Source: CAVVSD01 sp963757125 (GTDB lineage Bacteria; Actinomycetota; Thermoleophilia; Solirubrobacterales; Solirubrobacteraceae). Taken from it: 64,000 nt of DNA. The notes under the pieces were generated by a model. It had not been told where the DNA came from, did not search any database, and saw only the letters and a program-made list of their open reading frames with translations. The stretch covers positions 558,001 to 622,000 of the forward strand of contig CAVWQP010000009.1 in assembly GCA_963757125.1 (NCBI GenBank), in the 5' to 3' direction. A program made the translations under genes and the position numbers. Below, one piece after another: positions 7,986-16,277 of this stretch (the first letter of the stretch is position 1; every line of letters begins with the position of its first letter).

Positions 7986-8779
7986 CGGACCCGCTCGCCC
8001 TCACGGTCGGCTGCACCTTCGGGCTGGAGACGCCGATCCCGGTGTCGGCGGTGCTGCAGGTGGCGCCGTCGGACCGTCCGCGCCAGATGCGCGGCGAGCG
8101 CTGGGAGACGTCCGCCTCCCACCACGGCTACCTCGACCTGTACGGCAACCGCTGCGAGCGCTTCACGATCCCGGCGGGGACGTCGCGGATCGTCTACGAG
8201 GCCGAGGTCGTGCTCGACGCGCCGGGCGACCACATCGCGCCGGGGACGCCGGAGACCCCGGTGATGGCGCTGCCGGATGAGCATCTCGCCTTCGTCATGC
8301 CCAGCCGCTTCTGCCTCCCCGACGAGCTCGGGGGCGAGGCGTGGGACCGCTTCGGCGAGCACGCGCCCGGCTGGGAGCGGGTGCAGGCCATCGTCGACTT
8401 CGTCCACGACCACCTCGAGTGGGTCGCGGGGGCGTCGAATCCGTGGACGACCGCGCTCGACGCCTACCGCGCGGGTCAGGGCGTCTGCCGCGACTTCGCG
8501 CATCTGGCGATCACGTTCTGCCGCGCGTTGAACATCCCGGCGCGCTACGTGTTCGGCTACATCCCCGAGATCGACGTCCCGCCGCCCGTCGAGCCGATGG
8601 ACTTCGCCGCCTGGTTCGAGGTCTACCTCGACGGGGCCTGGCACACGTTCGACGCACGCAACAACCGGCGGCGCGTCGGCCGCGTGGTCGTGGGCAGGGG
8701 ACGCGACGCGGTCGACGTCGCGCTCATCACGTCGTTCGGGCCGGTGACGCTGACCGAGTTCGAGGTCCGCGCCGCCTGA
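7982..8779 (+). CDS. Transglutaminase-like cysteine protease family protein
   Basis: About 265 residues with a beta-rich N-terminal domain (VGCTFGLETPIPVSAVL) and a transglutaminase-like core. The catalytic triad is Cys169 (GQGVCRDFAH), His221 and Asp224 (AWHTFDARNN). Such proteins are mostly thiol hydrolases or peptidases. Start is uncertain. No ATG, GTG or TTG lies where the conserved domain begins; the candidate is CTG 7982, which overlaps the amidase TGA as CTGA. The next ordinary start, GTG 8042, would cut off the first conserved strands. No signal peptide is seen, so it is presumably cytoplasmic and coupled to the amidase. Confidence 0.82.
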   Translation: MTDPLALTVGCTFGLETPIPVSAVLQVAPSDRPRQMRGERWETSASHHGYLDLYGNRCERFTIPAGTSRIVYEAEVVLDAPGDHIAPGTPETPVMALPDEHLAFVMPSRFCLPDELGGEAWDRFGEHAPGWERVQAIVDFVHDHLEWVAGASNPWTTALDAYRAGQGVCRDFAHLAITFCRALNIPARYVFGYIPEIDVPPPVEPMDFAAWFEVYLDGAWHTFDARNNRRRVGRVVVGRGRDAVDVALITSFGPVTLTEFEVRAA

Positions 8780-8805
8780 GCGATCCGCTGCCAGACTCTC
8801 CGCGC

Positions 8806-9453
8806 ATGGAGCTCACGGACGCGATGCGCACGACCCACGCGTGCCGCAGGTACCTGCCGGACCCCGTGCCGGACGAGGTCTTCCACCGTGCGATCGACGC
8901 CGCTCGCTTCGCACCGCAGGGCGGCAACCGCCAGGGCGTGCGGTTCGTCGTCGTCCGCGATCCCGAGAAGAAGCGCCGGCTGGGCGAGTGGTATCTCGTG
9001 CCGTGGCAGGAGAGCTACGTGGCGGCGAAGCAAGGCGACGTCAAGCTCGGCTTCAGCAACCCGATGCGCGCCCACGAGGAGAGCAACCGCTTCGCGCACG
9101 CGTTCGGCGAGCACCCGGCGATCGTCGTGGTCTGCGTCGACCCGACGCTCGTGCACCCGACCGATCTCGACCTCGACCGTCTGAGCATCGTCGGCGGCGG
9201 GTCGGTCTACCCGATGGCGCAGAACCTCTGCCTGGCGTTGCGCGACCAGGGCGTCGCCACGACGTTCACCACCCTGCTCGTCGCCTACGAGCAGCAGGTC
9301 AAGGAGCTGCTCGGGATCCCGGACCCGTTCATCACCGCCTGCCACATCGTCGCCGGCTACCCCGAGCGCGGCTTCCCGTCGCGCCTGCGCCGCCTGCCCG
9401 TCGAGGAGATCGCGTTCACGGACACGTTCGGCGAATCGCTGAGGCTGCCGTGA
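8806..9453 (+). CDS. Nitroreductase family protein
   Basis: A 215-residue FMN-dependent oxidoreductase of the nitroreductase fold. Typical elements are MRTTHACRRYLPDPVPDE at the N terminus with the FMN-phosphate-binding Arg pair, FAPQGGNRQGVRFVVV for flavin contacts, and GGGSVYPMAQNLCLALRDQG. The enzyme works as a homodimer and reduces nitro groups, quinones or enones with NAD(P)H. The true substrate is unknown. Its stop overlaps the GTG of the following FadR-type regulator (GTGA), so the two are co-transcribed and the regulator may control this gene. Confidence 0.85.
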   Translation: MELTDAMRTTHACRRYLPDPVPDEVFHRAIDAARFAPQGGNRQGVRFVVVRDPEKKRRLGEWYLVPWQESYVAAKQGDVKLGFSNPMRAHEESNRFAHAFGEHPAIVVVCVDPTLVHPTDLDLDRLSIVGGGSVYPMAQNLCLALRDQGVATTFTTLLVAYEQQVKELLGIPDPFITACHIVAGYPERGFPSRLRRLPVEEIAFTDTFGESLRLP

Positions 9454-10190
9454 CCACGCCGCGCGACGGGCTCGGCGGCGTCCAGCGCGTCCGCAAGGCC
9501 TACGAGCAGGTCGCGGACCAGCTGCGCGAGCTCATCGTCAGCGGCGAGATCACGCCCGGGCACCGGCTGCCGAACGAGGCCGCCCTGAGCGTGCAGTTCG
9601 GCGTCAGCCGCGCGACGGTGCGCGAGGCGCTGCGCGTCCTCGCGACGCAGAACCTCATCCGGACGACGAAGGGCGCGACGGGCGGGAGCTTCGTGATCCT
9701 CCCGACGGCGGACCACATCTCCGACTTCCTGTCGTCGAACATCTCGCTGCTCTCGCAGACCGAGACGGTGTCGCTGGACGAGTTCCTCGAGCTGCGCGAG
9801 TTCCTCGAGGTCCCCGCGGCGCGCCTGGCCGCGCGGCGCCACACGCCCGAGGCGCTGGAGCGCCTGCAGGCCGCGATCCCGGGCGATCCCAGGGACCTCG
9901 GGACGGAGGAGCAGTTCATCTACAACAAGGACTTCCACTCCCAGGTCGTCCTGGCGTCGGAGAACACGCTGCTGAGCATCGCCGTCCAGCCGATCTTCTC
10001 CGTCATGCAGACGAACCTGAGCCGCTCCGCCCTCGGTCGTCGCTTCCACGACCAGATCAACGACGACCACAGGGCGATCGCGGCGGCGATCGCCGCCGGC
10101 GACGAGGACGCCGCCGCCGAGGAGATGCACCGCCACCTCGCGTATCTGCGCCCCTTCTACGAGAAGGCCTGGCGCTCGCTGAAGCGCTAG
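9450..10190 (+). CDS. FadR/GntR family transcriptional regulator
   Basis: A 246-residue regulator. The N-terminal winged helix (residues ~15-85) contains the GntR helix-turn-helix LSVQFGVSRATVREALRVL. The C-terminal half is an all-helical FCD effector domain with the usual metal-ligand pattern around DFHSQVVLA and MHRHLAYL. It binds DNA as a dimer and usually senses a small organic acid. The GTG start is coupled to the nitroreductase stop. It converges on the FAD oxidase gene with a 4-base overlap of the stop codons (CTAG). Confidence 0.87.
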   Translation: MTTPRDGLGGVQRVRKAYEQVADQLRELIVSGEITPGHRLPNEAALSVQFGVSRATVREALRVLATQNLIRTTKGATGGSFVILPTADHISDFLSSNISLLSQTETVSLDEFLELREFLEVPAARLAARRHTPEALERLQAAIPGDPRDLGTEEQFIYNKDFHSQVVLASENTLLSIAVQPIFSVMQTNLSRSALGRRFHDQINDDHRAIAAAIAAGDEDAAAEEMHRHLAYLRPFYEKAWRSLKR

Positions 10191-11752
10191 CCGTCGCGCA
10201 TGCCCTCCGGCCAGATGCCGTGCCGGCCGGGGGAGAGGATGCCGTTGGGGTCGACCGCGTCCTTGATGCGCTCGCAGAAGCGCCGGTAGGCGTGGTCGTT
10301 GAAGGAGTACTGGTCGCTCGCGAGGTCCATGAAGTCCAGGTGGGCGCGGTATTCGCCGTACCCGTGGCGCCCCGCCTCCTCGACCAGCATCTTCGCCGTC
10401 GCGTAGGCCTTCTTCGTCATCTCCTCGTTCGTCACGTCGAAGTTCACGCCGGTGACGATCACGCAGCTGCGCTCGTTGATGACGAGGATGCCGCCGATGA
10501 AGTTCACGCCGGCGCGCTGCGTGATGAGGTCGGTCATGAAGTCCACGGCGCCGCGCACGTCGGAGCCGACGAGCGGCACGACCGGCGAGAACCCGAGGTG
10601 CCCGACGTTCGGCGGGATGGCGTCCATGAGGTCGAGGTTCGGGATCCCGGCGTGGATCTTGTCCGGCGTCGCCGCGATCTCGTCCCAGTCGTCCTTCGTG
10701 AACGTCCGTTCGTGGATGACCTTCGCGCCGTCGATCGCGCTCCAGGCCCGCTTGACCTTCTCGACGTGGTGCGCGGCGACCGGCTCGTCGCCCCAGATCG
10801 CGGCGCGCATGCCCCAGCGCCCGAGGCCGGTGCGGTCGGCGATCTCCTGGATCTGCTCGTCGGCCAGGACGCCGCCGTCGGCGATGAACTCGCCCATGAT
10901 CTCCGGGAACTGGGCCGCGAGCGTGAGCGTCGAGTACATGCTCGGCACGCCGCGGATCGTCCCGTCGAGGCGCAGCTCGCGGAGGATGTCGATCGCCTGC
11001 GCCAGTTGGTCGTGGCGGGGAACCGTGAGGAACAGCGGCGCGAACGCCTCGGGCCGGCGCATGAGCCAGTAGCCCATGCGCGTGACGATCCCGTAGTTGG
11101 ACTGGATGAACAGCGGGTCGAGGACCGGCCCGAGCCCGCGCTTGTAGAGGTGCCAGGTCTTGTTGTCGGGCATCGCGCCCATGCCGGTGCGCACGAGCTC
11201 GCCGTCGGCGAGGACGACCTCCATCCCGCACGGGGCCATGAAGTCCTGGCCGTAGGGCATGTAGGTGATGCCGTTGTCGAGCGAGTTGCCGACGACGCTG
11301 CCCCAGCCGAGGTCGGGGATCGTGACGAGCAGGTCGTCGTGGCCGGCCTCCTGCAGGGCGGCGTGGAGGTCGAACCAGCGCACGCCGGGCTCGACGACCG
11401 CATAGGCGAGCTCGGGGTTGATCTCGACGACGCGGTTCATGCGCACGAGGCTCACGACCGCGCTCCCCCGGACGCGCGGCGACGGGCCGCCGTAGCCGAG
11501 GTTCTTGCCGCGCGAGCTCGTCCAGAGCGCGACGCCCAGCTCGTTGGCGATCCGGACGAGGGCCTGGACCTCCTCCGTCGTCGACGGCAGGAGCACCGCC
11601 GAGGAGTCGTAGGTCCGGTCGTCCTTGAACCAGTACGGGTCGCGGTACTCGTCGCGGTCGGCCTCCTCGATCAGGACGGCGTCCGCGCCGAGGGCCGCCG
11701 TGAACCGCTCGATGGCCTCGTCGGAGAGCCCGGGCGGCAGCGTCGCGCTCAC
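10187..11752 (-). CDS. FAD-binding oxidoreductase, vanillyl-alcohol oxidase / 4-cresol dehydrogenase type
   Basis: A 521-residue flavoprotein with an N-terminal PCMH-type FAD-binding domain (SRGKNLGYGGPSPRVRGS, then a strand reading AYAVVEPGVRW) and a C-terminal substrate-cap domain. The best family match by pattern is the VAO/PCMH group, which oxidises para-substituted phenols such as 4-cresol, vanillyl alcohol or eugenol. The exact substrate is inference. The GTG start overlaps the SDR stop by four bases, so the two enzymes are made together. A TetR gene lies divergent upstream of the SDR, suggesting substrate-induced expression. Confidence 0.85.
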   Translation of the reverse strand: MSATLPPGLSDEAIERFTAALGADAVLIEEADRDEYRDPYWFKDDRTYDSSAVLLPSTTEEVQALVRIANELGVALWTSSRGKNLGYGGPSPRVRGSAVVSLVRMNRVVEINPELAYAVVEPGVRWFDLHAALQEAGHDDLLVTIPDLGWGSVVGNSLDNGITYMPYGQDFMAPCGMEVVLADGELVRTGMGAMPDNKTWHLYKRGLGPVLDPLFIQSNYGIVTRMGYWLMRRPEAFAPLFLTVPRHDQLAQAIDILRELRLDGTIRGVPSMYSTLTLAAQFPEIMGEFIADGGVLADEQIQEIADRTGLGRWGMRAAIWGDEPVAAHHVEKVKRAWSAIDGAKVIHERTFTKDDWDEIAATPDKIHAGIPNLDLMDAIPPNVGHLGFSPVVPLVGSDVRGAVDFMTDLITQRAGVNFIGGILVINERSCVIVTGVNFDVTNEEMTKKAYATAKMLVEEAGRHGYGEYRAHLDFMDLASDQYSFNDHAYRRFCERIKDAVDPNGILSPGRHGIWPEGMRDG

Positions 11753-12582
11753 GGCGTGGCCTCGAGCGTCTTCCCGAAGGCGGAGGCGATCGCCACGAAG
11801 CGCGGCTCGACCATGTCCCACCAGTCGGGGTGGGTGAGGGCGTAGAGCTCCCCGCTCTTGATGCAGTCGACGACGATCGTCCCGACCTCGATCGGGATCA
11901 TCCAGCGCACGCCCGACATGTCGACCTCCGACCCCTCCTGGGAGATGTCGACGTCGTGCAGGCCGCCTGCGTTGTCGTCGGGCCGGTTGCGGCTCGACGT
12001 GCCGATGTTGGTGTGGATCGTCCCCGGGCAGAGGACCGTCGCGCCGACCTTGGAGCCGTCCTCCTCGAGCTCCTTCGCGAGCACCTCGGTCAGCCCGAGG
12101 ACCCCGTACTTCGTGAGCGTGTAGGAGCCGAGGCCGGGCATGCCGACGAGGCCGGCCATGGAGGAGGTGTTCACGATGTGCCCGCCCTCCTCGTTGCCCT
12201 TGAGGATCGGGAGGAAGGAGTGGATGCCGTGGATGACGCCCCACAGGTTCACGCCGACCATCCACTTCCAGTCGTCGAGCGTGAGGTCGGCGATGCGTCC
12301 CATCGGGCCGATGCCCGCGTTGTTGACGAGCACGTGCGCCGTGCCGAACCGCTCGACGACCTCGGTCGCCAGCGCGCCCACGCTCTCCGCGCTGGACACG
12401 TCGGTCTGGATGCCGGTGGCGCCCAGCTCCTTGGCCGTGCGCTGCAGCGCGCCGTCCTCGATGTCGGCGATGACGAGCTCGACGCCCTCGTTCTTGAGCG
12501 CCTCGGCGATGCCCTTGCCGATGCCCGATGCCCCGCCCGTGACGACGGCGACCTTCCCTTCGAGATCCGCGAACGCGGACAT
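11749..12582 (-). CDS. SDR family NAD(P)-dependent oxidoreductase
   Basis: A 277-residue classical short-chain dehydrogenase. The nucleotide-binding motif TGGASGIG is at 15-22, the structural NNAG at 87-90, and the catalytic Ser140/141 with Tyr154-x3-Lys158 (YTLTK). It oxidises or reduces an alcohol/carbonyl pair. As first gene of an operon with a VAO-type oxidase, it may act on the alcohol or aldehyde made from the same aromatic substrate. The C-terminal extension (WWDMVEPRFVAIASAFG) resembles SDRs of lipid or terpenoid metabolism. It starts 52 bases from the divergent TetR gene. Confidence 0.9.
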   Translation of the reverse strand: MSAFADLEGKVAVVTGGASGIGKGIAEALKNEGVELVIADIEDGALQRTAKELGATGIQTDVSSAESVGALATEVVERFGTAHVLVNNAGIGPMGRIADLTLDDWKWMVGVNLWGVIHGIHSFLPILKGNEEGGHIVNTSSMAGLVGMPGLGSYTLTKYGVLGLTEVLAKELEEDGSKVGATVLCPGTIHTNIGTSSRNRPDDNAGGLHDVDISQEGSEVDMSGVRWMIPIEVGTIVVDCIKSGELYALTHPDWWDMVEPRFVAIASAFGKTLEATP

Positions 12583-12622
12583 GGCTTCTCCTCCTCAGTC
12601 GGCTGGGCGCGATGGTAGCGTC

Positions 12623-12644
12623 AACCGGACAACCATGTCCGTTT
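12623..12644. promoter_or_regulatory. Putative TetR operator between SDR operon and tetR
   Basis: An inverted repeat CGGACA-N4-TGTCCG (12626-12631 and 12636-12641) with further outer A/T pairs spans the tetR ATG at 12635. Its size and symmetry are those of TetR-family operators. The position fits autorepression of tetR and control of the divergent SDR-oxidase operon, whose GTG/ATG region begins 40 bases away. Confidence 0.6.
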
Positions 12645-13189
12645 CACCGCAGCGGAAGGACGCAGCCCGCAACCGCGAGGCGATCCTCGACGCCGCGCGC
12701 GAGCTCATGGCGCGGTCGGCGGACTTCCCGCTCTACGAGGTCGCGCGGCGCGCCGGGGTCGGGCAGGCGACGCTGTACCGCCACTTTCCCGACCGCGCGA
12801 CGCTGGCGGCGACGATCGCGCGCGAGCTGCACGAGGAGATCGGCGCGGCCGTCGCCGAGCACGCCGGCCGCCCGGACGCGTTCGACCGCCTGCTCGACGT
12901 CATCGCCGCGTGCGCGATCCGCTCGCACGGCCTGACCGACGTGGTCCGGGAGAGCCCGGAGGCGTGGCGCCAGATGGAGCGGATGCGCGACGAGCTCATC
13001 GATCTGGTCGAGGGGCCGCTGGACGACGCCAAGGCGACGGGCCGCGTCGCGCGCGACGTGCGCGCAGAGGACGTCTTCCTGCTGCTGGCGATGATCGACG
13101 GCGCGCTGACCGGCGTCGTGGAGCAGGAGCGCCGGCGCGAGATCGCCGAGCGGGTGCGCGACCTGGTGGCGCGGGGGATGGCGGGGTGA
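12635..13189 (+). CDS. TetR family transcriptional regulator
   Basis: A 184-residue repressor. The N-terminal helix-turn-helix occupies about residues 12-58 (REAILDAARELM ... GVGQATLYRHFPDR), and the rest is an all-alpha ligand and dimer domain. It is divergent from the SDR-FAD oxidase operon, and an inverted repeat covers its own start codon, so it probably represses both. The ligand would be an aromatic or lipophilic substrate of that operon, by inference. Start is the ATG giving MSVSPQRKDA. Confidence 0.9.
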   Translation: MSVSPQRKDAARNREAILDAARELMARSADFPLYEVARRAGVGQATLYRHFPDRATLAATIARELHEEIGAAVAEHAGRPDAFDRLLDVIAACAIRSHGLTDVVRESPEAWRQMERMRDELIDLVEGPLDDAKATGRVARDVRAEDVFLLLAMIDGALTGVVEQERRREIAERVRDLVARGMAG

Positions 13190-13200
13190 GCTCGCGGGGC

Positions 13201-13243
13201 GCGGGTGAGATCTCCCCTCCCCATCCGAGGAAATCTCACCCGC
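13201..13243. terminator. Bidirectional hairpin terminator
   Basis: Arms 13201-13215 and 13229-13243 pair over 15 bases with one mismatch (11 outer pairs perfect: GCGGGTGAGAT / ATCTCACCCGC). The hairpin lies between the convergent tetR and FAD monooxygenase stops. There is no T-tract, as is common in high-GC actinobacteria. Confidence 0.6.
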
Positions 13244-13277
13244 CCGCATGGGCCCGCGGTCGCGGGCAGCGCGGTGC

Positions 13278-14474
13278 TCAGCCCCGCGTTGCCGCCGTCG
13301 CCCGGCTCTCGAGCCGGCGCGTGAAGTGCAGCCGCTCGCGCAGCGCGTCGCGATCCGCCACGCCGGCCCTCAGCCGCTCGACGTCCTGGCGGCGGCGCTC
13401 CGGGTCCGCCTCGCTGTAGATCACGCGCTTGTTCTCGCTCGCCTGCGGCGAGGCGATCTCCGTGAAGATCTGCCGGCGCTCGGACGCCCACGCGTCGAGG
13501 ATCCGGTCGCTCGCGCCGTCGACCGCGACCGCCGCCAGCACGTCCTGCAGCGCGAAGGAGTCGAACATCCCGGACGTCAGGCCGAGGCCCCCGGTCGGGT
13601 TCGTCGCGTGCGCGGCGTCGCCCGCCAGCAGCACGCGGCCGGAGCGGTACGTCTCGGCCGAGCGCTGGTGCATCTTGTAGGGCGTGATGCGGTCGAGGGT
13701 CCAGCCCTCGTCGCCCGGCAGCAGCGTCCGGTAGGCGTCGGCGACGCGGTCCCCGACGGTCTCCTCCGGCAGCGAGGCCGACTCCGAGTACGTGACCCGC
13801 CAGAGGTTGCGGTTGTCGATCTTGGCGATGATCGCCCCGTGGACCGGGTCGATCTGCAGGACCGACCGCGGGTAGCCGTGCGCCTCGAAGTCGTAGAAGA
13901 CGTTCGTCGCGACGAACCGCTCGGGCCACGTGAAGCCCTCGAAGCCGAGCTCGAGCAGGCCGCGGACGGTGCTGCGCGCGCCGTCGGCGCCGATCGCCCA
14001 GGCCGCGCGCAGCTCGCGCTCGCCGGTGGGCGTCGCGACCGTCGCGGTCACGCCGCTGGCGTCCTGCGTCAGCCCGGTCAGCCGGGCGTCGAAGAGCACC
14101 TGCGTGCCGGGGATCTCCTCGAGATGGCGCAGCGCGATCGCGGCGAGCTCGTGCTGGCCGAGATGGACGTTGTACGGGTAGTCGGTGTCGTCCGCGAGGA
14201 GCTCGAGGTCGAACGGGATCCACTCGCCCGTCTCGTGCACGAGGTAGGCGTAGTCCTGCTTGCGGAAGCCCTGCTCCTCGGCCTCGCGCAGGATCCCCAG
14301 CCGGTCGAGGTGCTCGAGCACCGTCCAGTGGTAGACCATCGCTCGGGGCGAGTCGATGATGTGCGGCTCGGCCTCCACGACGGTGACAGCAAGCCCGCGC
14401 TGCGCGAGGCCGAGCGCCGTGATGAGGCCGACCGGGCCCGCGCCCGCGATCAGCACACCCTCGTCTCGTTCCAT
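13278..14474 (-). CDS. FAD-dependent monooxygenase (aromatic hydroxylase type)
   Basis: A 398-residue group A flavin monooxygenase. The dinucleotide fold GAGPVG is at 11-16, the DG motif appears as IGADGARSTVRG, and the FAD-ribityl motif as GDAAHATNPTGGLG. It would hydroxylate an aromatic ring using NAD(P)H and O2. The open frame runs upstream into the divergent gene, but the ATG at 14472-14474 puts the Rossmann motif at its usual distance. It is divergent from a carboxymuconolactone decarboxylase-like gene, which suggests a shared aromatic pathway. Confidence 0.88.
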   Translation of the reverse strand: MERDEGVLIAGAGPVGLITALGLAQRGLAVTVVEAEPHIIDSPRAMVYHWTVLEHLDRLGILREAEEQGFRKQDYAYLVHETGEWIPFDLELLADDTDYPYNVHLGQHELAAIALRHLEEIPGTQVLFDARLTGLTQDASGVTATVATPTGERELRAAWAIGADGARSTVRGLLELGFEGFTWPERFVATNVFYDFEAHGYPRSVLQIDPVHGAIIAKIDNRNLWRVTYSESASLPEETVGDRVADAYRTLLPGDEGWTLDRITPYKMHQRSAETYRSGRVLLAGDAAHATNPTGGLGLTSGMFDSFALQDVLAAVAVDGASDRILDAWASERRQIFTEIASPQASENKRVIYSEADPERRRQDVERLRAGVADRDALRERLHFTRRLESRATAATRG

Positions 14475-14513
14475 GGCGGGCAGCCTACGAAACGGCAGAC
14501 ATATCCTCCGTCG

Positions 14514-15083
14514 ATGACCGAACGCTTTCCCCAGCTCGCCGTCGAGGACCTCGACGACGAGCAGCAGCGCGCGATCGCGCCCATCCTCGAGTACACGGGC
14601 AGCATCTCCGGGCCGTTCAACGCGACGCTGCGCAGCGCGCGGCTCACCGAGACCTCGTTCACGCTCGGCACGTACCTGCTCTTCGAGACCGGCATCTCGC
14701 GGCGGCTGACCGAGATCGCGATCCTCATCGGCGCGCGCGTGTCCGGCTCGCAGTTCGAGTGGTGGGCCCACCATCGCCGGGCGCTCGAGGAGGGCGTGCC
14801 CGAGGAGCTCTGCGACGCGCTGCGCCAGGGTCGGCGGCCGGACGGGCTCGACGAGCAGGAGGGCGTGCTCTACGACTTCTGCGTCGAGCAGCTCACGGCG
14901 TCCGAGGTGAGCGACGCGACGTTCGAGCGCACGAAGGCCGTCTTCGGCGAGCGCGGCATCGTCGACCTGGCCTACCTGCTGGGCTTCTACGGGATGATCG
15001 GCGGGGTGCTGAAGGTCGCGGCCGTCACGCCGCCGGACGGCTCGATGCCGCTCGAGCCGATGGAGGCGCCGTTCGCGGGATGA
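14514..15083 (+). CDS. Carboxymuconolactone decarboxylase family protein
   Basis: A 189-residue all-helical protein of the CMD/AhpD superfamily. The recognisable block is RRLTEIAILIGARVSGSQFEWWAHH, followed by LDEQEGVLYDFCVEQL and DLAYLLGFYGM. The CxxC of AhpD is absent, so it belongs to the decarboxylase-like branch rather than the peroxidase branch. It is divergent from a flavin hydroxylase 39 bases away, so the pair may act on one aromatic compound. Its stop overlaps the next gene (ATGA). Actual decarboxylase activity is not proven by sequence. Confidence 0.82.
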   Translation: MTERFPQLAVEDLDDEQQRAIAPILEYTGSISGPFNATLRSARLTETSFTLGTYLLFETGISRRLTEIAILIGARVSGSQFEWWAHHRRALEEGVPEELCDALRQGRRPDGLDEQEGVLYDFCVEQLTASEVSDATFERTKAVFGERGIVDLAYLLGFYGMIGGVLKVAAVTPPDGSMPLEPMEAPFAG

Positions 15084-16081
15084 GCGTCCTCGCGCGCCGC
15101 ATCGCCGCGCAGGGCCTCGCGTCGCGCAGCGCGACGACCCTCGACGTCCTGCGCTCCTGGACCGTGCAGGACTCGCCGCCCGGCGCCGCGGCGACGGCGA
15201 TCGCCGCGCGCGCGAAGACGGTGACGCTCGACGAGGCGCTGGCCGACCGCGACGCGGTCGCGCTCTACAACCCGCGGACCGCGACCGCGATCCTGCCGTC
15301 CGACGAGGCCGCGGCCTTCGCGACGGCGCTCATCGACCCGGACGAGGGCGAGGAGGCGGGGATCGCCGTGGAGGCGATCTCCGATGCGCTCGACGGCCGC
15401 ACGCTGAGCCGCGATGACCTCCACGAGGAGCTCCGCGGCCGGCTGCCGGAGGCGATGCTGCCCTGGTGCGACGGGTGCGGGAGCCATCACGCACGGCGCT
15501 GGGTGCTCGTGACCGCCGGGCTGCACGGGCGCCTGTGCATCGCGGGGCGCGAAGGGCGGCAGCCCGCGTTCGCCCGCACCGACCAGTGGATCGACTGGGA
15601 CGCGCCGCCCAGGGAGGAGGCGGCGGCCGAGCTCGTCCGGCGCTTCCGGGTCGCGTACGGACCGTCGTCGCCCGCGGACTTCGCGGCCTGGGCCGGGATC
15701 GAGGGCCCGCACGCGAAGGCGCTGTGGGAGCTCGTGCCCGAGGAGGAGGAGGAGGGGTCGACGCGCAAGCCGCGCCGCGCGAAGGGCGTGCGCCTGCTCG
15801 CCGCCGGCGACCCGCTGCTGCTCGCCCGCGATCGCGACGCGCTCGTCCCCGACAAGGAGCTGCGCGGGCGGGTGTTCCGCCCGACCGGCTCGCCCGGCGT
15901 CGTCCTGCACGACGGGGAGCTCGCCGGCCTCTGGCGCGCCCGCAAGAAGGGCAGGCGGCTCGAGGTGGAGGTCGAGGAGCTCGGCGACGCGCTGGACCTC
16001 GAAGCGGTGCGCCGCGAGGCGGAGCGCCTCGCGCCGCTGCGGGGCTGCACCGACGTGGCGGTAGGATCGGCGCGTTCGTAG
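15080..16081 (+). CDS. Winged helix DNA-binding domain-containing protein (HTH_42 / YcaQ-like)
   Basis: A 333-residue protein of the HTH_42 (DUF1006-type) family. The signs are the N terminus LARRIAAQGLASR, and FRVAYGPSSPADFAAWAGI, which is the typical RAYGP-x-TPADFARW block. Members, such as the E. coli DNA glycosylase YcaQ, bind DNA through winged helices. Glycosylase activity is possible but unproven here. The middle carries CDGCGSHH (about 132-139), an unusual Cys/His cluster that may bind metal. The ATG overlaps the preceding stop. The promoter of the downstream riboswitch must lie within its 3' end. Confidence 0.75.
   Translation: MSVLARRIAAQGLASRSATTLDVLRSWTVQDSPPGAAATAIAARAKTVTLDEALADRDAVALYNPRTATAILPSDEAAAFATALIDPDEGEEAGIAVEAISDALDGRTLSRDDLHEELRGRLPEAMLPWCDGCGSHHARRWVLVTAGLHGRLCIAGREGRQPAFARTDQWIDWDAPPREEAAAELVRRFRVAYGPSSPADFAAWAGIEGPHAKALWELVPEEEEEGSTRKPRRAKGVRLLAAGDPLLLARDRDALVPDKELRGRVFRPTGSPGVVLHDGELAGLWRARKKGRRLEVEVEELGDALDLEAVRREAERLAPLRGCTDVAVGSARS
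16062..16067 (+). promoter_or_regulatory. Probable -10 element for the cobalamin leader
   Basis: TAGGAT sits 17 bases upstream of the first paired base of the riboswitch, inside the 3' end of the preceding gene. No good -35 hexamer is visible in the GC-rich sequence before it. Position and hexamer are suggestive only. Confidence 0.35.
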
Positions 16082-16083
16082 GT

Positions 16084-16239
16084 CGAGGGTGCGGGAAGCC
16101 GGTGTGAGACCGGCGCGGGCCCGCCACTGTGACCGGGGATGCCGTCCGCGAGCGAGCGCAGCACGCGCCCGCAGCCACTGCACACGATGTGCGGGAAGGC
16201 GCGAGACGGTCGGCCCGGGAGCCAGGACACCCACCCTCG
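16084..16239 (+). ncRNA. Cobalamin (AdoCbl-type) riboswitch
   Basis: The leader contains the full set of class markers: GGGAAGCCGGTG at 16093-16104, the core GCCACTGTG at 16123-16131, and the B12-box AGCCAGGACACC at 16220-16231. The closing stem P1 pairs CGAGGGTG (16084-16091) with CACCCTCG (16232-16239) perfectly. It lies 38 bases upstream of the GTG of the first ECF-operon gene. Bound cobalamin would be expected to shut off the operon, which identifies B12 or a precursor as the transported substrate. Confidence 0.95.
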
Positions 16240-16277
16240 CCGTCCACTCGCGTCTCGCCCTCGTGGAAAGGGGTGCC

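Noticed and set aside
10220..11845. 541-residue plus-strand open frame
   Set aside because: Antisense shadow of the FAD oxidase gene, low-complexity composition and no recognisable domain.
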